18,039 nt of DNA from a bacterium UBP15_UBA6099 (lineage in GTDB: Bacteria > UBP15 > UBA6099). This document shows positions 1-5,980 of the stretch, in pieces. Each line of letters opens with the position of its first letter. Position 1 is the first letter of the stretch. Under the pieces are notes generated by a model. The model searched no databases and was not told where the DNA came from. It was given only the letters and a program-made list of their open reading frames with translations. Both the position numbers and the translations under genes were made by a program. Where the stretch lies: assembly GCA_002435745.1 (NCBI GenBank), contig DIWT01000031.1, positions 13,311 to 31,349 on the forward strand, in the 5' to 3' direction.

Positions 1-110
1 AAGTTTTCCCTTAAAATCCCTTTCAAAACTTTTCATGCTAGCGCCGATGTCGCGGCTGCGCTCGCGCCATCGGCGCGTGTCATGGGAAAAGACATTGAGA
101 AAGGGTTTTC
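1..110 (+). repeat. Hairpin repeat copy E1 (left-truncated by window)
   Basis: The window opens inside the right arm of a palindrome (AAGTTTTCCCTTAA, 1-14) that matches the complete palindrome at 9937-9970. The conserved flank TTTCAAAACTTTTCATG follows at 21-37. Next is a GC-rich hairpin with arms GCGCCGATG (41-49) and CATCGGCGC (68-76), and an inner CGCG/CGCG pairing (51-54 with 63-66). The order of parts is the same as in copies E2 and E3, so I treat it as one member of a dispersed family. No coding sequence is visible here. Confidence 0.75.
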
Positions 111-120
111 AGTGGAATCT

Positions 121-253
121 GTTTCTAAATGATTTCACAGGAGAGACGGGACGAGACGCGTCAGCGTCACGTCCCGTCGCGCATTGAAACGTTTTGAAGA
201 GATTCCAAAGAGCAACTTTTTCAAAAGTTGCTCTTTGGCCGCCGGAGGCGTTC
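121..253 (-). repeat. Hairpin repeat copy E2 (inverted relative to E1)
   Basis: Read on the minus strand, this has a small hairpin CGCC-TCC-GGCG (240-250), a perfect palindrome with 16-nt arms and a 2-nt centre (205-220, 223-238), the conserved flank CTCTTCAAAACGTTTCAATG (182-201), and a GC hairpin with 9-bp arms (145-153, 170-178) plus an inner 4-bp helix (155-158, 165-168). The element lies just past the stop of the 274-813 minus-strand gene and may act as its terminator. It is tail-to-tail with E1. Confidence 0.75.
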
Positions 254-273
254 TTAAAGGCGTTTTCGCGCTG

Positions 274-813
274 CTAGCGCAGATAGCTCTCGATTTCGTT
301 CATTACTGAGCGGTCGAAGCCGGAGACGGAAATGATTTTCCAGCCGCCTTTCTCTTTTCGGAAGTCCAATCGGACAGGCTCGGGAACGAAATCGATTTTC
401 ATCGGGGAATCGCCGGTAAAAACAATGGCGGTTCCGGATATGGCCGCGCCGCCGGAGCGCCCTTTTGAGAAAATCGTCATCCGTCTCGGCAGAACTTTTA
501 TTTTGTCGAAATAATCGAAAGACATTTCAGCGATCTGAAGGAGGCCCGCCTTATCCAATCCCGCGTCGTCGTAATAGTCGTCGGAGAAGCTTTGCATAAC
601 CGCAGCCGCGTCCTGTTTCTCAATGGACGAGATGAGTTTTTTTACTTCGGACTTTATTCGCGCCTGAGGGGAGAGAAAGAAAAACCAGAGAGCGAAAACC
701 GTAGCCGCCGAGACCGCCGCAACCGCACCCCGTATAATCGGCGATTTGGTTCTGTTCCCTCTTGCAGCGCCTGACGCGCCATTTGGTTTTTCTGCCGGTT
801 CGTGTGGTTTCAT
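274..813 (-). CDS. Membrane-anchored hypothetical protein, NTF2-like
   Basis: I do not recognise a named family. The 179-residue protein has a short charged N-terminus (about 1-27) and one hydrophobic segment (about 28-48, ending AVAAVSAATVFALWFFFL), then a soluble domain of about 130 residues that should face the periplasm. The soluble part opens with a Lys/Glu-rich helix, has an Asp/Tyr-rich stretch (SFSDDYYDD), and ends in alternating beta-strand-like segments (VRLDFRKEKGGWKIISVSGF). That pattern resembles NTF2/DUF4440-like lipid- or ligand-binding folds, but this is inference from shape only. A -10-like TATATT lies only 6 nt before the ATG and no Shine-Dalgarno is seen, so the mRNA may be leaderless. 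It is divergent from the methyltransferase gene on its right. Confidence 0.7.
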   Translation of the reverse strand: MKPHEPAEKPNGASGAARGNRTKSPIIRGAVAAVSAATVFALWFFFLSPQARIKSEVKKLISSIEKQDAAAVMQSFSDDYYDDAGLDKAGLLQIAEMSFDYFDKIKVLPRRMTIFSKGRSGGAAISGTAIVFTGDSPMKIDFVPEPVRLDFRKEKGGWKIISVSGFDRSVMNEIESYLR

Positions 814-819
814 GACAGA

Positions 820-825
820 AATATA
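820..825 (-). promoter_or_regulatory. -10 box (TATATT) of the 274-813 gene
   Basis: TATATT on the minus strand ends 6 nt before the ATG at 813. There is no convincing -35 hexamer at the usual distance, and no Shine-Dalgarno between box and start. The region 826-966 up to the divergent promoter holds nothing else I can name. Confidence 0.4.
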
Positions 826-966
826 CCCATTAACGAGGATTTTTCACCGGAGAAATTCAAAAACACAAAAAAGGTGAAAACGCGGCGTTGTCCTTGAGGC
901 GCAAATGCGGACGCGCGCGGAAATCAAGTTCTCTCGACCTCGCCCGGCGCGAGGCGCGACATGCGC

Positions 967-972
967 TATAAT
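967..972 (+). promoter_or_regulatory. -10 box (TATAAT) of the dcm-vsr genes
   Basis: A perfect TATAAT sits 8 nt before the in-frame GTG at 981 and 17 nt before the ATG at 990. The -35 region is GC-rich and does not match TTGACA. If transcription starts about 7 nt after the box, the mRNA begins at or next to the GTG codon. Confidence 0.5.
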
Positions 973-989
973 AATTGATTGTGGAGAGC

Positions 990-1952
990 ATGAAGAAGAG
1001 AGTCAGATACATAGATTTATTCTGCGGAATCGGAGGGTTCCGGCTGGCGGTGGAAGCGGCGGCGGCGCGGCGGGGGCTTGATGCGCGTTGCGTGTTTTCG
1101 TGCGATATCGACAGGAATTGCGCGCGGGCGTATGAGGCGAATTTCGGCGAGGTTCCGGTCGGGGACATTACGGAGGTCGACGCGGAAAGAGCGCCGGACC
1201 ACGAACTGCTGGTGGCGGGTTTTCCTTGTCAGCCTTTCAGCATTATCGGCAGGATGGAAGGCTTCGAGGACGCGCGGGGAACGTTGTTTTTCGACATAGC
1301 GCGCATAGTCGAAAAGAAGAGGCCGGAGGCGCTGATACTTGAAAATGTGAAGACGCTCAAGGGGCACAACGGAGGAAAGACGCTGGAACGAATACTGGGC
1401 GCGCTTTCGGAGTTGGGATACGCGACCGACTGGCGAACGCTCAACGCGCTGGATTTCGGGCTTCCGCAGAAGAGAGAGAGGATATGGATTGTGGGCATGA
1501 GGGACGGCGGGAAAATGAAATGGCCGCAGGGCGCGGAGCGAATGGTTCCGCTTTCGGAATTGCTAGAGAAGAACCCGCCGGAGAAATTTTTTGCATCCGA
1601 GCGAATCAGGAAAAAGAGGCTGTCGTCCGTCGCGAGAAAGTCGTCCGAGCCGACTATCTGGCATGAGAACAAATCCGGGAATGTCAGCGCGCATCCATAC
1701 TCGTGCGCGCTCCGCGCGGGCGCTTCTCACAACTATCTGCTGGTGGACGGCGAACGGCGGCTCACGCCGAGGGAGATGTTGCGTCTTCAGGGTTTTCCGG
1801 ACGATTTCAAGATAGCGTGCAGCGACTCGCAGACGCGGAGGCAGGCGGGCAACAGTCTTCCGGTGAACGTGGCGGAAGCGGTGGCAGGGGGATTGTTCGA
1901 CGCGCTTGGCTGGGGACGGGGCGGCTCCCCGGACGCGTCCGGCGCGGAGTGA
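990..1952 (+). CDS. DNA (cytosine-5) methyltransferase, Dcm-type
   Basis: This enzyme transfers a methyl group from S-adenosylmethionine to C5 of cytosine in a specific DNA site. Counting from the ATG at 990 (320 aa), the family motifs appear in order: motif I DLFCGIGGF (9-17), motif IV with catalytic Cys80 in GFPCQPFS, motif VI ENV (118-120), motif VIII QKRERIWIVG (160-169), motif IX RRLTPREMLRLQGFP (256-270) and motif X QAGNSLPVNV (285-294). The target recognition region is about 172-250, so the recognised site cannot be read off. Length is normal for an orphan or type II enzyme. The start could instead be GTG 981, which adds three residues and would suit a leaderless mRNA; GGAG at 983-986 is close to ATG 990. 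Its stop is 5 nt before vsr. No restriction enzyme is visible. Confidence 0.95.
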   Translation: MKKRVRYIDLFCGIGGFRLAVEAAAARRGLDARCVFSCDIDRNCARAYEANFGEVPVGDITEVDAERAPDHELLVAGFPCQPFSIIGRMEGFEDARGTLFFDIARIVEKKRPEALILENVKTLKGHNGGKTLERILGALSELGYATDWRTLNALDFGLPQKRERIWIVGMRDGGKMKWPQGAERMVPLSELLEKNPPEKFFASERIRKKRLSSVARKSSEPTIWHENKSGNVSAHPYSCALRAGASHNYLLVDGERRLTPREMLRLQGFPDDFKIACSDSQTRRQAGNSLPVNVAEAVAGGLFDALGWGRGGSPDASGAE

Positions 1953-1957
1953 TTTTC

Positions 1958-2446
1958 ATGGACTCTGTTTCGAAGCAAAAACGCTCTTGGATAATGTCCC
2001 GCGTAAAGTCCTCCGGGAACAAGTCCACAGAGCTTAAAATGATTTCCGTGTTGAGGAAGAACGGGTTTTCGGGCTGGCGCAGGAACTATCCTCTGGAAGG
2101 GCGGCCCGACTTCGTTTTCCCCAAACAGAGAATCGCCCTGTTTGTGGACGGTTGTTTCTGGCACGGTCATCCGTCCCGATGCCGGGTCCCCGCCTCGAAT
2201 CGGGAATACTGGACGGGAAAAATAGAAAAGAACAGGAAGCGAGACCGTCTGGTGAACAGGCGATTGAAGGAGCTGGGTTGGAAGACGTTGCGGGTGTGGG
2301 AACATGAGGTGGAGAGTCCGAAAACCGCGCGCAGGATAGAAAAAGCGCTGGCGGAGCGGGCCGGCGGAGGCGCTAAGACGGGAGCAATTGACAGCGCGAA
2401 AAGAGCGTCGGCGAAAGCGCCGGGGAGCCGGTCGCGAACAAAATGA
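1958..2446 (+). CDS. vsr: Very short patch repair endonuclease (Vsr)
   Basis: Vsr nicks DNA 5' of the T in T:G mismatches produced when 5-methylcytosine deaminates, starting repair by DNA polymerase I. The 162-residue protein keeps the family core: EGRPDF with metal-binding Asp51, and VDGCFWHGH with Cys66, Phe67, Trp68, His69 and His71, plus Cys75 in place of the nearby zinc Cys. PASNREYW (78-85), KNRKRDR (91-97) and LKELGWKTLRVWEHEV (103-118) also match the family. The C-terminal 30 residues are a basic, low-complexity tail. ATG 1958 is chosen because GGAG (1946-1949) lies at proper spacing and the homology begins just after it; upstream in-frame codons overlap the methyltransferase and show no homology. 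Placement 5 nt after the methyltransferase fits the usual dcm-vsr pairing. Confidence 0.93.
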   Translation: MDSVSKQKRSWIMSRVKSSGNKSTELKMISVLRKNGFSGWRRNYPLEGRPDFVFPKQRIALFVDGCFWHGHPSRCRVPASNREYWTGKIEKNRKRDRLVNRRLKELGWKTLRVWEHEVESPKTARRIEKALAERAGGGAKTGAIDSAKRASAKAPGSRSRTK

Positions 2447-2459
2447 CGTTGCGGGATGT

Positions 2460-2474
2460 TGTTATGCAATAACA
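2460..2474. promoter_or_regulatory. Palindrome TGTTAT-GCA-ATAACA upstream of fabK-like gene
   Basis: A perfect 6-bp inverted repeat around GCA lies 54 nt before the ATG at 2529. It is AT-rich in a GC-rich setting and sits in the 82-nt gap after vsr. It could be a regulator-binding site for the downstream flavoprotein, or a weak hairpin. No clear -35/-10 pair can be fixed around it. Confidence 0.3.
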
Positions 2475-2528
2475 GGCGGCTCGGGCGTGGCGCGAGCGAT
2501 TTTCAGCCGCCGAACACCGGGGGGCAAG

Positions 2529-3482
2529 ATGAAAAATAACAGGCTTTGCGTATTGCTGGGAATAGAGTATCCGATAATACAGGCGGGGATGGTGTGGGTG
2601 AGCGACTGGCGGCTGGCGTCCGCAGCGTCGGAAGCTGGCGCGCTCGGCACAATCGGGACAGGCTCAATGACGGTCGAGCAGGCGGCGGACAACATCCGCA
2701 AAGCGCTGGAAACGACTGTCAAGCCGTTCGCGGTGAACATCCCGATGCTGCGTCCCGACGCCGCAGAGATGGGCGCGGCGGCGATGGAGGCGGGAGCGAA
2801 AATTTTCATCACATCCGCCGGAAACCCAGCCAAGATAGTCCCCCTGATAAAGAGGCCGGACAACATCCTCATCCATGTCGTGCCGTCGGTCAAGGGCGCG
2901 ATCAAGGCCGAGGCCGAGGGGGTGGACGCGGTGATATGCGAGGGCTACGAGGCGGGCGGACACAACAGCCCGTTCGAGACCGCCACGCTGCCGCTTGTTC
3001 CCCAAGTGGCGGACGCGGTGAAAATTCCTGTGGTTGCGGCGGGCGGAATCGCGGACGGCAGGGGAATCGCCGCCGTCATGGCGCTCGGCGCTGACGGCGC
3101 GCAACTTGGAACCCGATTCATAGCAACCGTCGAATGCCCCGCGCACGACAACTACAAGAAGCTGATTGTCGACTCGCTCGACTTTGACACCTGCATCATC
3201 GGCAGAAAATTGAATATGTTGCGAGCGCTGAGAAACGATTTCGCGCGGCGGATGGAGGAGGCCGAAAAGAAGGGCGCGTCGGAAGAGGAGCTTTTCAAAA
3301 TTATCGGAAGCGAGTTCAACCGCAACCGCGCGGCGTCATGGGAAGGCGACATTGTGGAGGGCGTGTTTCAGGCGGGCCAGTCATCGGGCCTCGTCAGGGA
3401 CATCCCGACGGTCGCCGAACTCGTGTCCCGGCTCGTCGCAGAATACGACGCGGCGGTCGGCAAGCTCTCGAAAATGGGGTGA
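2529..3482 (+). CDS. FabK-type enoyl-ACP reductase / nitronate monooxygenase family flavoprotein
   Basis: This is an FMN-dependent TIM-barrel oxidoreductase of the family that holds FabK (last step of fatty-acid elongation, NADH-dependent) and nitronate monooxygenase. The 317-residue protein opens with LLGIEYPIIQAGMVWVSD, then GTIGTGSM, VKPFAVNIPML, ITSAGNPAK, HVVPSVKGA, ICEGYEAGGHN (putative catalytic His and FMN contact), IPVVAAGGIADGRG (phosphate-binding loop) and GADGAQLGTRFIATVE. Length and motif order fit FabK closely, so fatty-acid synthesis is my preferred role, but sequence alone does not exclude nitronate oxidation. ATG 2529 is preceded by a G-rich ribosome site (2519-2524); the ORF remains open upstream, but that extension overlaps vsr and is basic, unlike the family. 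It lies between two DNA-modification genes. Confidence 0.85.
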   Translation: MKNNRLCVLLGIEYPIIQAGMVWVSDWRLASAASEAGALGTIGTGSMTVEQAADNIRKALETTVKPFAVNIPMLRPDAAEMGAAAMEAGAKIFITSAGNPAKIVPLIKRPDNILIHVVPSVKGAIKAEAEGVDAVICEGYEAGGHNSPFETATLPLVPQVADAVKIPVVAAGGIADGRGIAAVMALGADGAQLGTRFIATVECPAHDNYKKLIVDSLDFDTCIIGRKLNMLRALRNDFARRMEEAEKKGASEEELFKIIGSEFNRNRAASWEGDIVEGVFQAGQSSGLVRDIPTVAELVSRLVAEYDAAVGKLSKMG

Positions 3483-3508
3483 TGCGCGAGCGATGTCGTT
3501 TCTGAATC

Positions 3509-3546
3509 GCTAGCCCGGATTTTTCAAGAAAAAAATGCGGGCTAGC
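3509..3546. terminator. Hairpin between the fabK-like gene and the second methyltransferase
   Basis: Perfect 9-bp arms GCTAGCCCG (3509-3517) and CGGGCTAGC (3538-3546) enclose a 20-nt loop that holds TTTTTC and GAAAAA, so an inner A/T helix is possible. No T-run follows the stem on either strand. It starts 26 nt after the fabK-like stop and ends 4 nt before the GTG start of the next gene. It may be a transcription terminator or a leader structure affecting translation of the methyltransferase. Confidence 0.45.
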
Positions 3547-3550
3547 TGTT

Positions 3551-4576
3551 GTGGAAATCGACGCGGATTCATGTCTCGACAGGTTTAAGTTTGTGGATAA
3601 AGACGAAAACAAAGGAAACAACGGGCGGGCCGGGAGCGTTGCCGCAGGCGCGTTTGAGCGCGGGGAAAACCTGCTGGTCGAGGGCGACTGTTTGGACGCG
3701 CTGGAGGGCCTGCCGCCGGAATGTCTGGACCTGATATATATCGATCCCCCGTTTTTCACGGGAAAAACACGCGCCGCCGGAGGCGGGCGCGGCGCGGGCG
3801 CGGCGTCGTTCGGCGACTCGTGGCCGCTCGGCATGGATGAATACCTTGACATGCTGAGACCGAGGCTGGCTCTCGCCCACCGACTGCTTTCGCCCGCCGG
3901 CTCCATCTTCGTTCACCTCGACTGGCACGCCTCGCACTATGTGAAATGCGAGATGGACGGAATCTTCGGCGCGGACAATTTTAGAAACGAGATAGTGTGG
4001 AGCTATGAGAGCGGGGGGCGGGCTACGAAATTCTTTGCGAGAAAACATGACGCGATACTCTGGCACACTAAAACGACGAAATGGAAATTCAACCCCGAAG
4101 CGTCCGCCGCTCCGCGCAATATGTGTCGCATGTGCGGCGCGCCCGACGAGAACCGGAACCACATGAAGAAAAGCCTCGGCCCGGACGGCCGCGTCGTAAG
4201 AAGCATCCGCTCGGCAGGAAAGATATATTCATACGCCGACGACGCCCCGGTTCCGGCGTCCGACGTGTGGGTTGACATACCGCATCTTCACCAGAAGGAC
4301 CCCGAACGCCTCGGATACCCGACGCAGAAGCCGGAAGCCCTCGTCGCCCGCGTGATGGCGTCCGCAAGCAGCGAAGGCGACGTTGTGGCGGATTTCTTCT
4401 GCGGCAGCGGCACGACATGCGCGGCGGCTGCCAGACTCGGCAGGCGATGGATAGGCTGCGACATCTCTCCGGCCGCTATGGATATCGCCTCGAAACGTCT
4501 CCGCGCGCTTGCCGACGCCGGGGTCTCCGCCGCCAGCTTCCGCCTCGTCTCCGCCGATGCCCGCAAACAGGAATGA
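3551..4576 (+). CDS. Site-specific DNA methyltransferase, DPPF type (N6-adenine or N4-cytosine)
   Basis: The 341-residue protein is a beta-class amino-methyltransferase: motif IV LIYIDPPF (61-68) comes before the AdoMet-binding motif I VVADFFCGSGTT (278-289). DPPF favours N6-adenine as product, though N4-cytosine is possible. RNEIVWSYESGG (145-156), GYPTQKPEALV (255-265) and RRWIGCDIS (298-306) are typical of the family. A CxxC (MCRMCG, 191-196) sits in the variable middle and may be part of the target recognition domain. GTG 3551 is the longest start but has no clear Shine-Dalgarno; GTG 3593 (residue 15) has AGG at 3581 and is an alternative. No partner endonuclease is visible, so it looks like an orphan or separated enzyme. 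Confidence 0.88.
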   Translation: MEIDADSCLDRFKFVDKDENKGNNGRAGSVAAGAFERGENLLVEGDCLDALEGLPPECLDLIYIDPPFFTGKTRAAGGGRGAGAASFGDSWPLGMDEYLDMLRPRLALAHRLLSPAGSIFVHLDWHASHYVKCEMDGIFGADNFRNEIVWSYESGGRATKFFARKHDAILWHTKTTKWKFNPEASAAPRNMCRMCGAPDENRNHMKKSLGPDGRVVRSIRSAGKIYSYADDAPVPASDVWVDIPHLHQKDPERLGYPTQKPEALVARVMASASSEGDVVADFFCGSGTTCAAAARLGRRWIGCDISPAAMDIASKRLRALADAGVSAASFRLVSADARKQE

Positions 4577-4589
4577 ATGCGTGAAGCGT

Positions 4590-4678
4590 TAAGACACGAG
4601 AAGAAAGAGAAAAACGAAAAGACAGCGAGAGCATGAGCCGCCTGCGGCGGTTGGGAAAAACCCTTTGAAAAGGAATAT
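4590..4678 (+). repeat. Truncated hairpin repeat copy E4 at a convergent junction
   Basis: An A-rich purine tract is followed by the small hairpin CCGCC-TGC-GGCGG (4638-4650) and the intact left arm of the palindrome, TTGGGAAAAACCCTTT (4651-4666). The right arm stops after AAAGG (4673), just before the stop codon of the minus-strand epimerase gene. The stretch 4637-4673 matches 10079-10115 almost base for base. It fills the 102-nt gap between the converging methyltransferase and epimerase genes. Confidence 0.75.
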
Positions 4679-5659
4679 TCAGCCGAGGTTTTTCAGGAGA
4701 TTGCGTTTGTGCCAGCGCATGAAGTCGTGAAGCGAGACCGGGAGCCGTTTTTGGGGCCGCCAGCCGAGCAGAGCGCGGGCTTTGTCCGTGGCGAGCCAAG
4801 AGTCGCCGAAAACGCCGTCCCTGTAGTCGGCCGGGACGGGGTCTTCGCCGGCGGCGCGGGCGACGCGGAGAACGGCGTCGGAGACGGCGCGGGGGGCGGG
4901 CACGATAATCGAGAACGATTTTGCGGCGCGAACAACGGCGCGCGCGAACTCCTCGTCCGTGTGCGGCTTGTCGAACCCGACGTTGAAGCAGTGTCCGGCG
5001 GCGACATCGTTGTCGGACGCGGAGATGAACGCGTCCGCGCAGTCGCCTGAATCGACGTAGTGTCTGACGGCGCGGCCTCCGGCTCCGAGGAATATCGGCT
5101 TGTGCTCGACCGCTCTGTTTACTATCCACCGCATGATGTGCGGGTCTTTGAGCCCGGGGCCGATGACAATCGGCATCCTAATGACGGACGCGTTGATGTC
5201 GGAAGAAGCGGCCATCGAAAGGCAAAGTTCTTCTCCCGCGATCTTGGACATGGAGAACGGGCCTGTGGATACGAGAGGAGATTCTTCGTGGCAGGGGGAT
5301 TCGGGAGGGGGCGAGCCGTAAACGTCGGAGGAAGAGGCGAACACGAATTTTTTAACGCCCGCGATGGCGGCGCTTTCCAGCAGAGATGCGGTCCCTTCGA
5401 TGTTCACAGCCCGGATGTCGTCGCCGGAAGAGGAAGCGTCGAGAGCGGCGAGATGGTATATTACGCCGACGCCGACGCAAGCCGGGTCGGTGTCCGCGGG
5501 GTTGCGCAGGTCGCCCTTCGCGAATTCCGCTCCGTCCGGGAGGGAGCGCGGGGGAACGATGTCGAACAGGCGGACGGGTCTGCCTAGAGTTGCAAGCCGA
5601 AAAGCCAGCTCGCGACCCAGCATTCCGCTTCCGCCCGTTATCATGCACAACTCTGACAT
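4679..5659 (-). CDS. NAD(P)-dependent epimerase/dehydratase, extended SDR family, Tyr to Phe at active site
   Basis: The 326-residue protein has the extended-SDR plan of UDP-sugar epimerases, dehydratases and 3-beta-HSD-like enzymes. It shows the N-terminal dinucleotide-binding GGSGMLG (9-15), an acidic residue after strand 2 (D33), KGDLRN (48-53), YHLAA (68-72), NIEGT (86-90), the catalytic Ser region VFASSSDVYG (106-115) and RHYVDSGDCADAF (199-211). The usual YxxxK reads FSMSK: Phe135 is at the Tyr position, codon TTC, while Lys139 is intact. That predicts weak, altered or absent oxidoreductase activity. Start ATG 5659 has AGGAG at good distance. The substrate is unknown; an envelope sugar nucleotide is inferred from neighbouring murB and gmhA. 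Confidence 0.85.
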   Translation of the reverse strand: MSELCMITGGSGMLGRELAFRLATLGRPVRLFDIVPPRSLPDGAEFAKGDLRNPADTDPACVGVGVIYHLAALDASSSGDDIRAVNIEGTASLLESAAIAGVKKFVFASSSDVYGSPPPESPCHEESPLVSTGPFSMSKIAGEELCLSMAASSDINASVIRMPIVIGPGLKDPHIMRWIVNRAVEHKPIFLGAGGRAVRHYVDSGDCADAFISASDNDVAAGHCFNVGFDKPHTDEEFARAVVRAAKSFSIIVPAPRAVSDAVLRVARAAGEDPVPADYRDGVFGDSWLATDKARALLGWRPQKRLPVSLHDFMRWHKRNLLKNLG

Positions 5660-5700
5660 CCGCGTCTCCTGTGCGCCGAACTCGTTTAAGAGAATTTAAT

Positions 5701-5733
5701 CCCGGATTCGTCGATAGAACCGACGAACCGGGG
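5701..5733. other. Hairpin in the leader of the epimerase gene
   Basis: CCCGG (5701-5705), a bulged A and TTCGTCG (5707-5713) pair with CGACGAA (5721-5727) and CCGGG (5728-5732) across a 7-nt loop. It lies 41 nt upstream of the epimerase start on the minus strand. It could be a leader structure or a weak terminator; the sequence after it on the minus strand (ATTAAATTCTCTT) is AT-rich but not a clean T-run. Confidence 0.4.
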
Positions 5734-5744
5734 CGATTTTCATA

Positions 5745-5778
5745 GCGGCGAACTGCTTCGTTGCCGCCACATTTTTTT
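5745..5778 (+). terminator. Terminator-like hairpin in + orientation
   Basis: GCGGC-g-AAC (5745-5753) pairs with GTTGCCGC (5760-5767) and is followed on the plus strand by seven T residues (5772-5778). No plus-strand gene precedes it: upstream is the antisense of the epimerase gene. It may stop antisense transcription, or be chance. The rest of the 321-nt gap 5660-5980 (5779-5900) holds no gene or named site I can support. Confidence 0.35.
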
Positions 5779-5900
5779 GTTCATGAACCATAAGTTCTAT
5801 TCACTGCAAAAATGCGCCTTGCGCCTCGCGTTTCATCCGCTCTGAACAATCGCTCCCGAATCCCGATGACAGATTCAGGTTAATTTTATAGGAAAAGTGA

Positions 5901-5933
5901 AAAATATTAAACCCGGAGACTATTTGCCGGGTC
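5901..5933 (-). terminator. Rho-independent terminator of murB
   Basis: On the minus strand ACCCGG (5928-5933) pairs with CCGGGT (5912-5917) across a 10-nt loop, and is followed by the T-rich TTAATATTTTTC. It starts about 48 nt after the murB stop codon, as expected for an intrinsic terminator. Confidence 0.6.
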
Positions 5934-5980
5934 AGGAAACGAGCGCGGCGGATTCGCGATGCGGAGAACGCGGCGGGGCG

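Noticed and set aside
1..273. CRISPR array or insertion sequence end
   Set aside because: Repeats are palindromic, few and not regularly spaced; there is no transposase gene, target duplication or set of spacers.
274..274. tRNA, rRNA or riboswitch in the intergenic regions
   Set aside because: I saw no cloverleaf with a T-loop consensus, no rRNA-like stretch and no recognisable riboswitch core in the gaps read.
2388..2528. N-terminal extension of the FabK-like frame
   Set aside because: It overlaps vsr, is unlike any family member, and a better start with a G-rich ribosome site is at 2529.
4476..5129. Long Arg-rich open frame on the minus strand spanning the convergent junction
   Set aside because: It reads out of frame through the epimerase gene and repeat E4. 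The composition (Arg/Pro-rich) is typical of GC-rich shadow frames, and the in-frame epimerase homology is clear.
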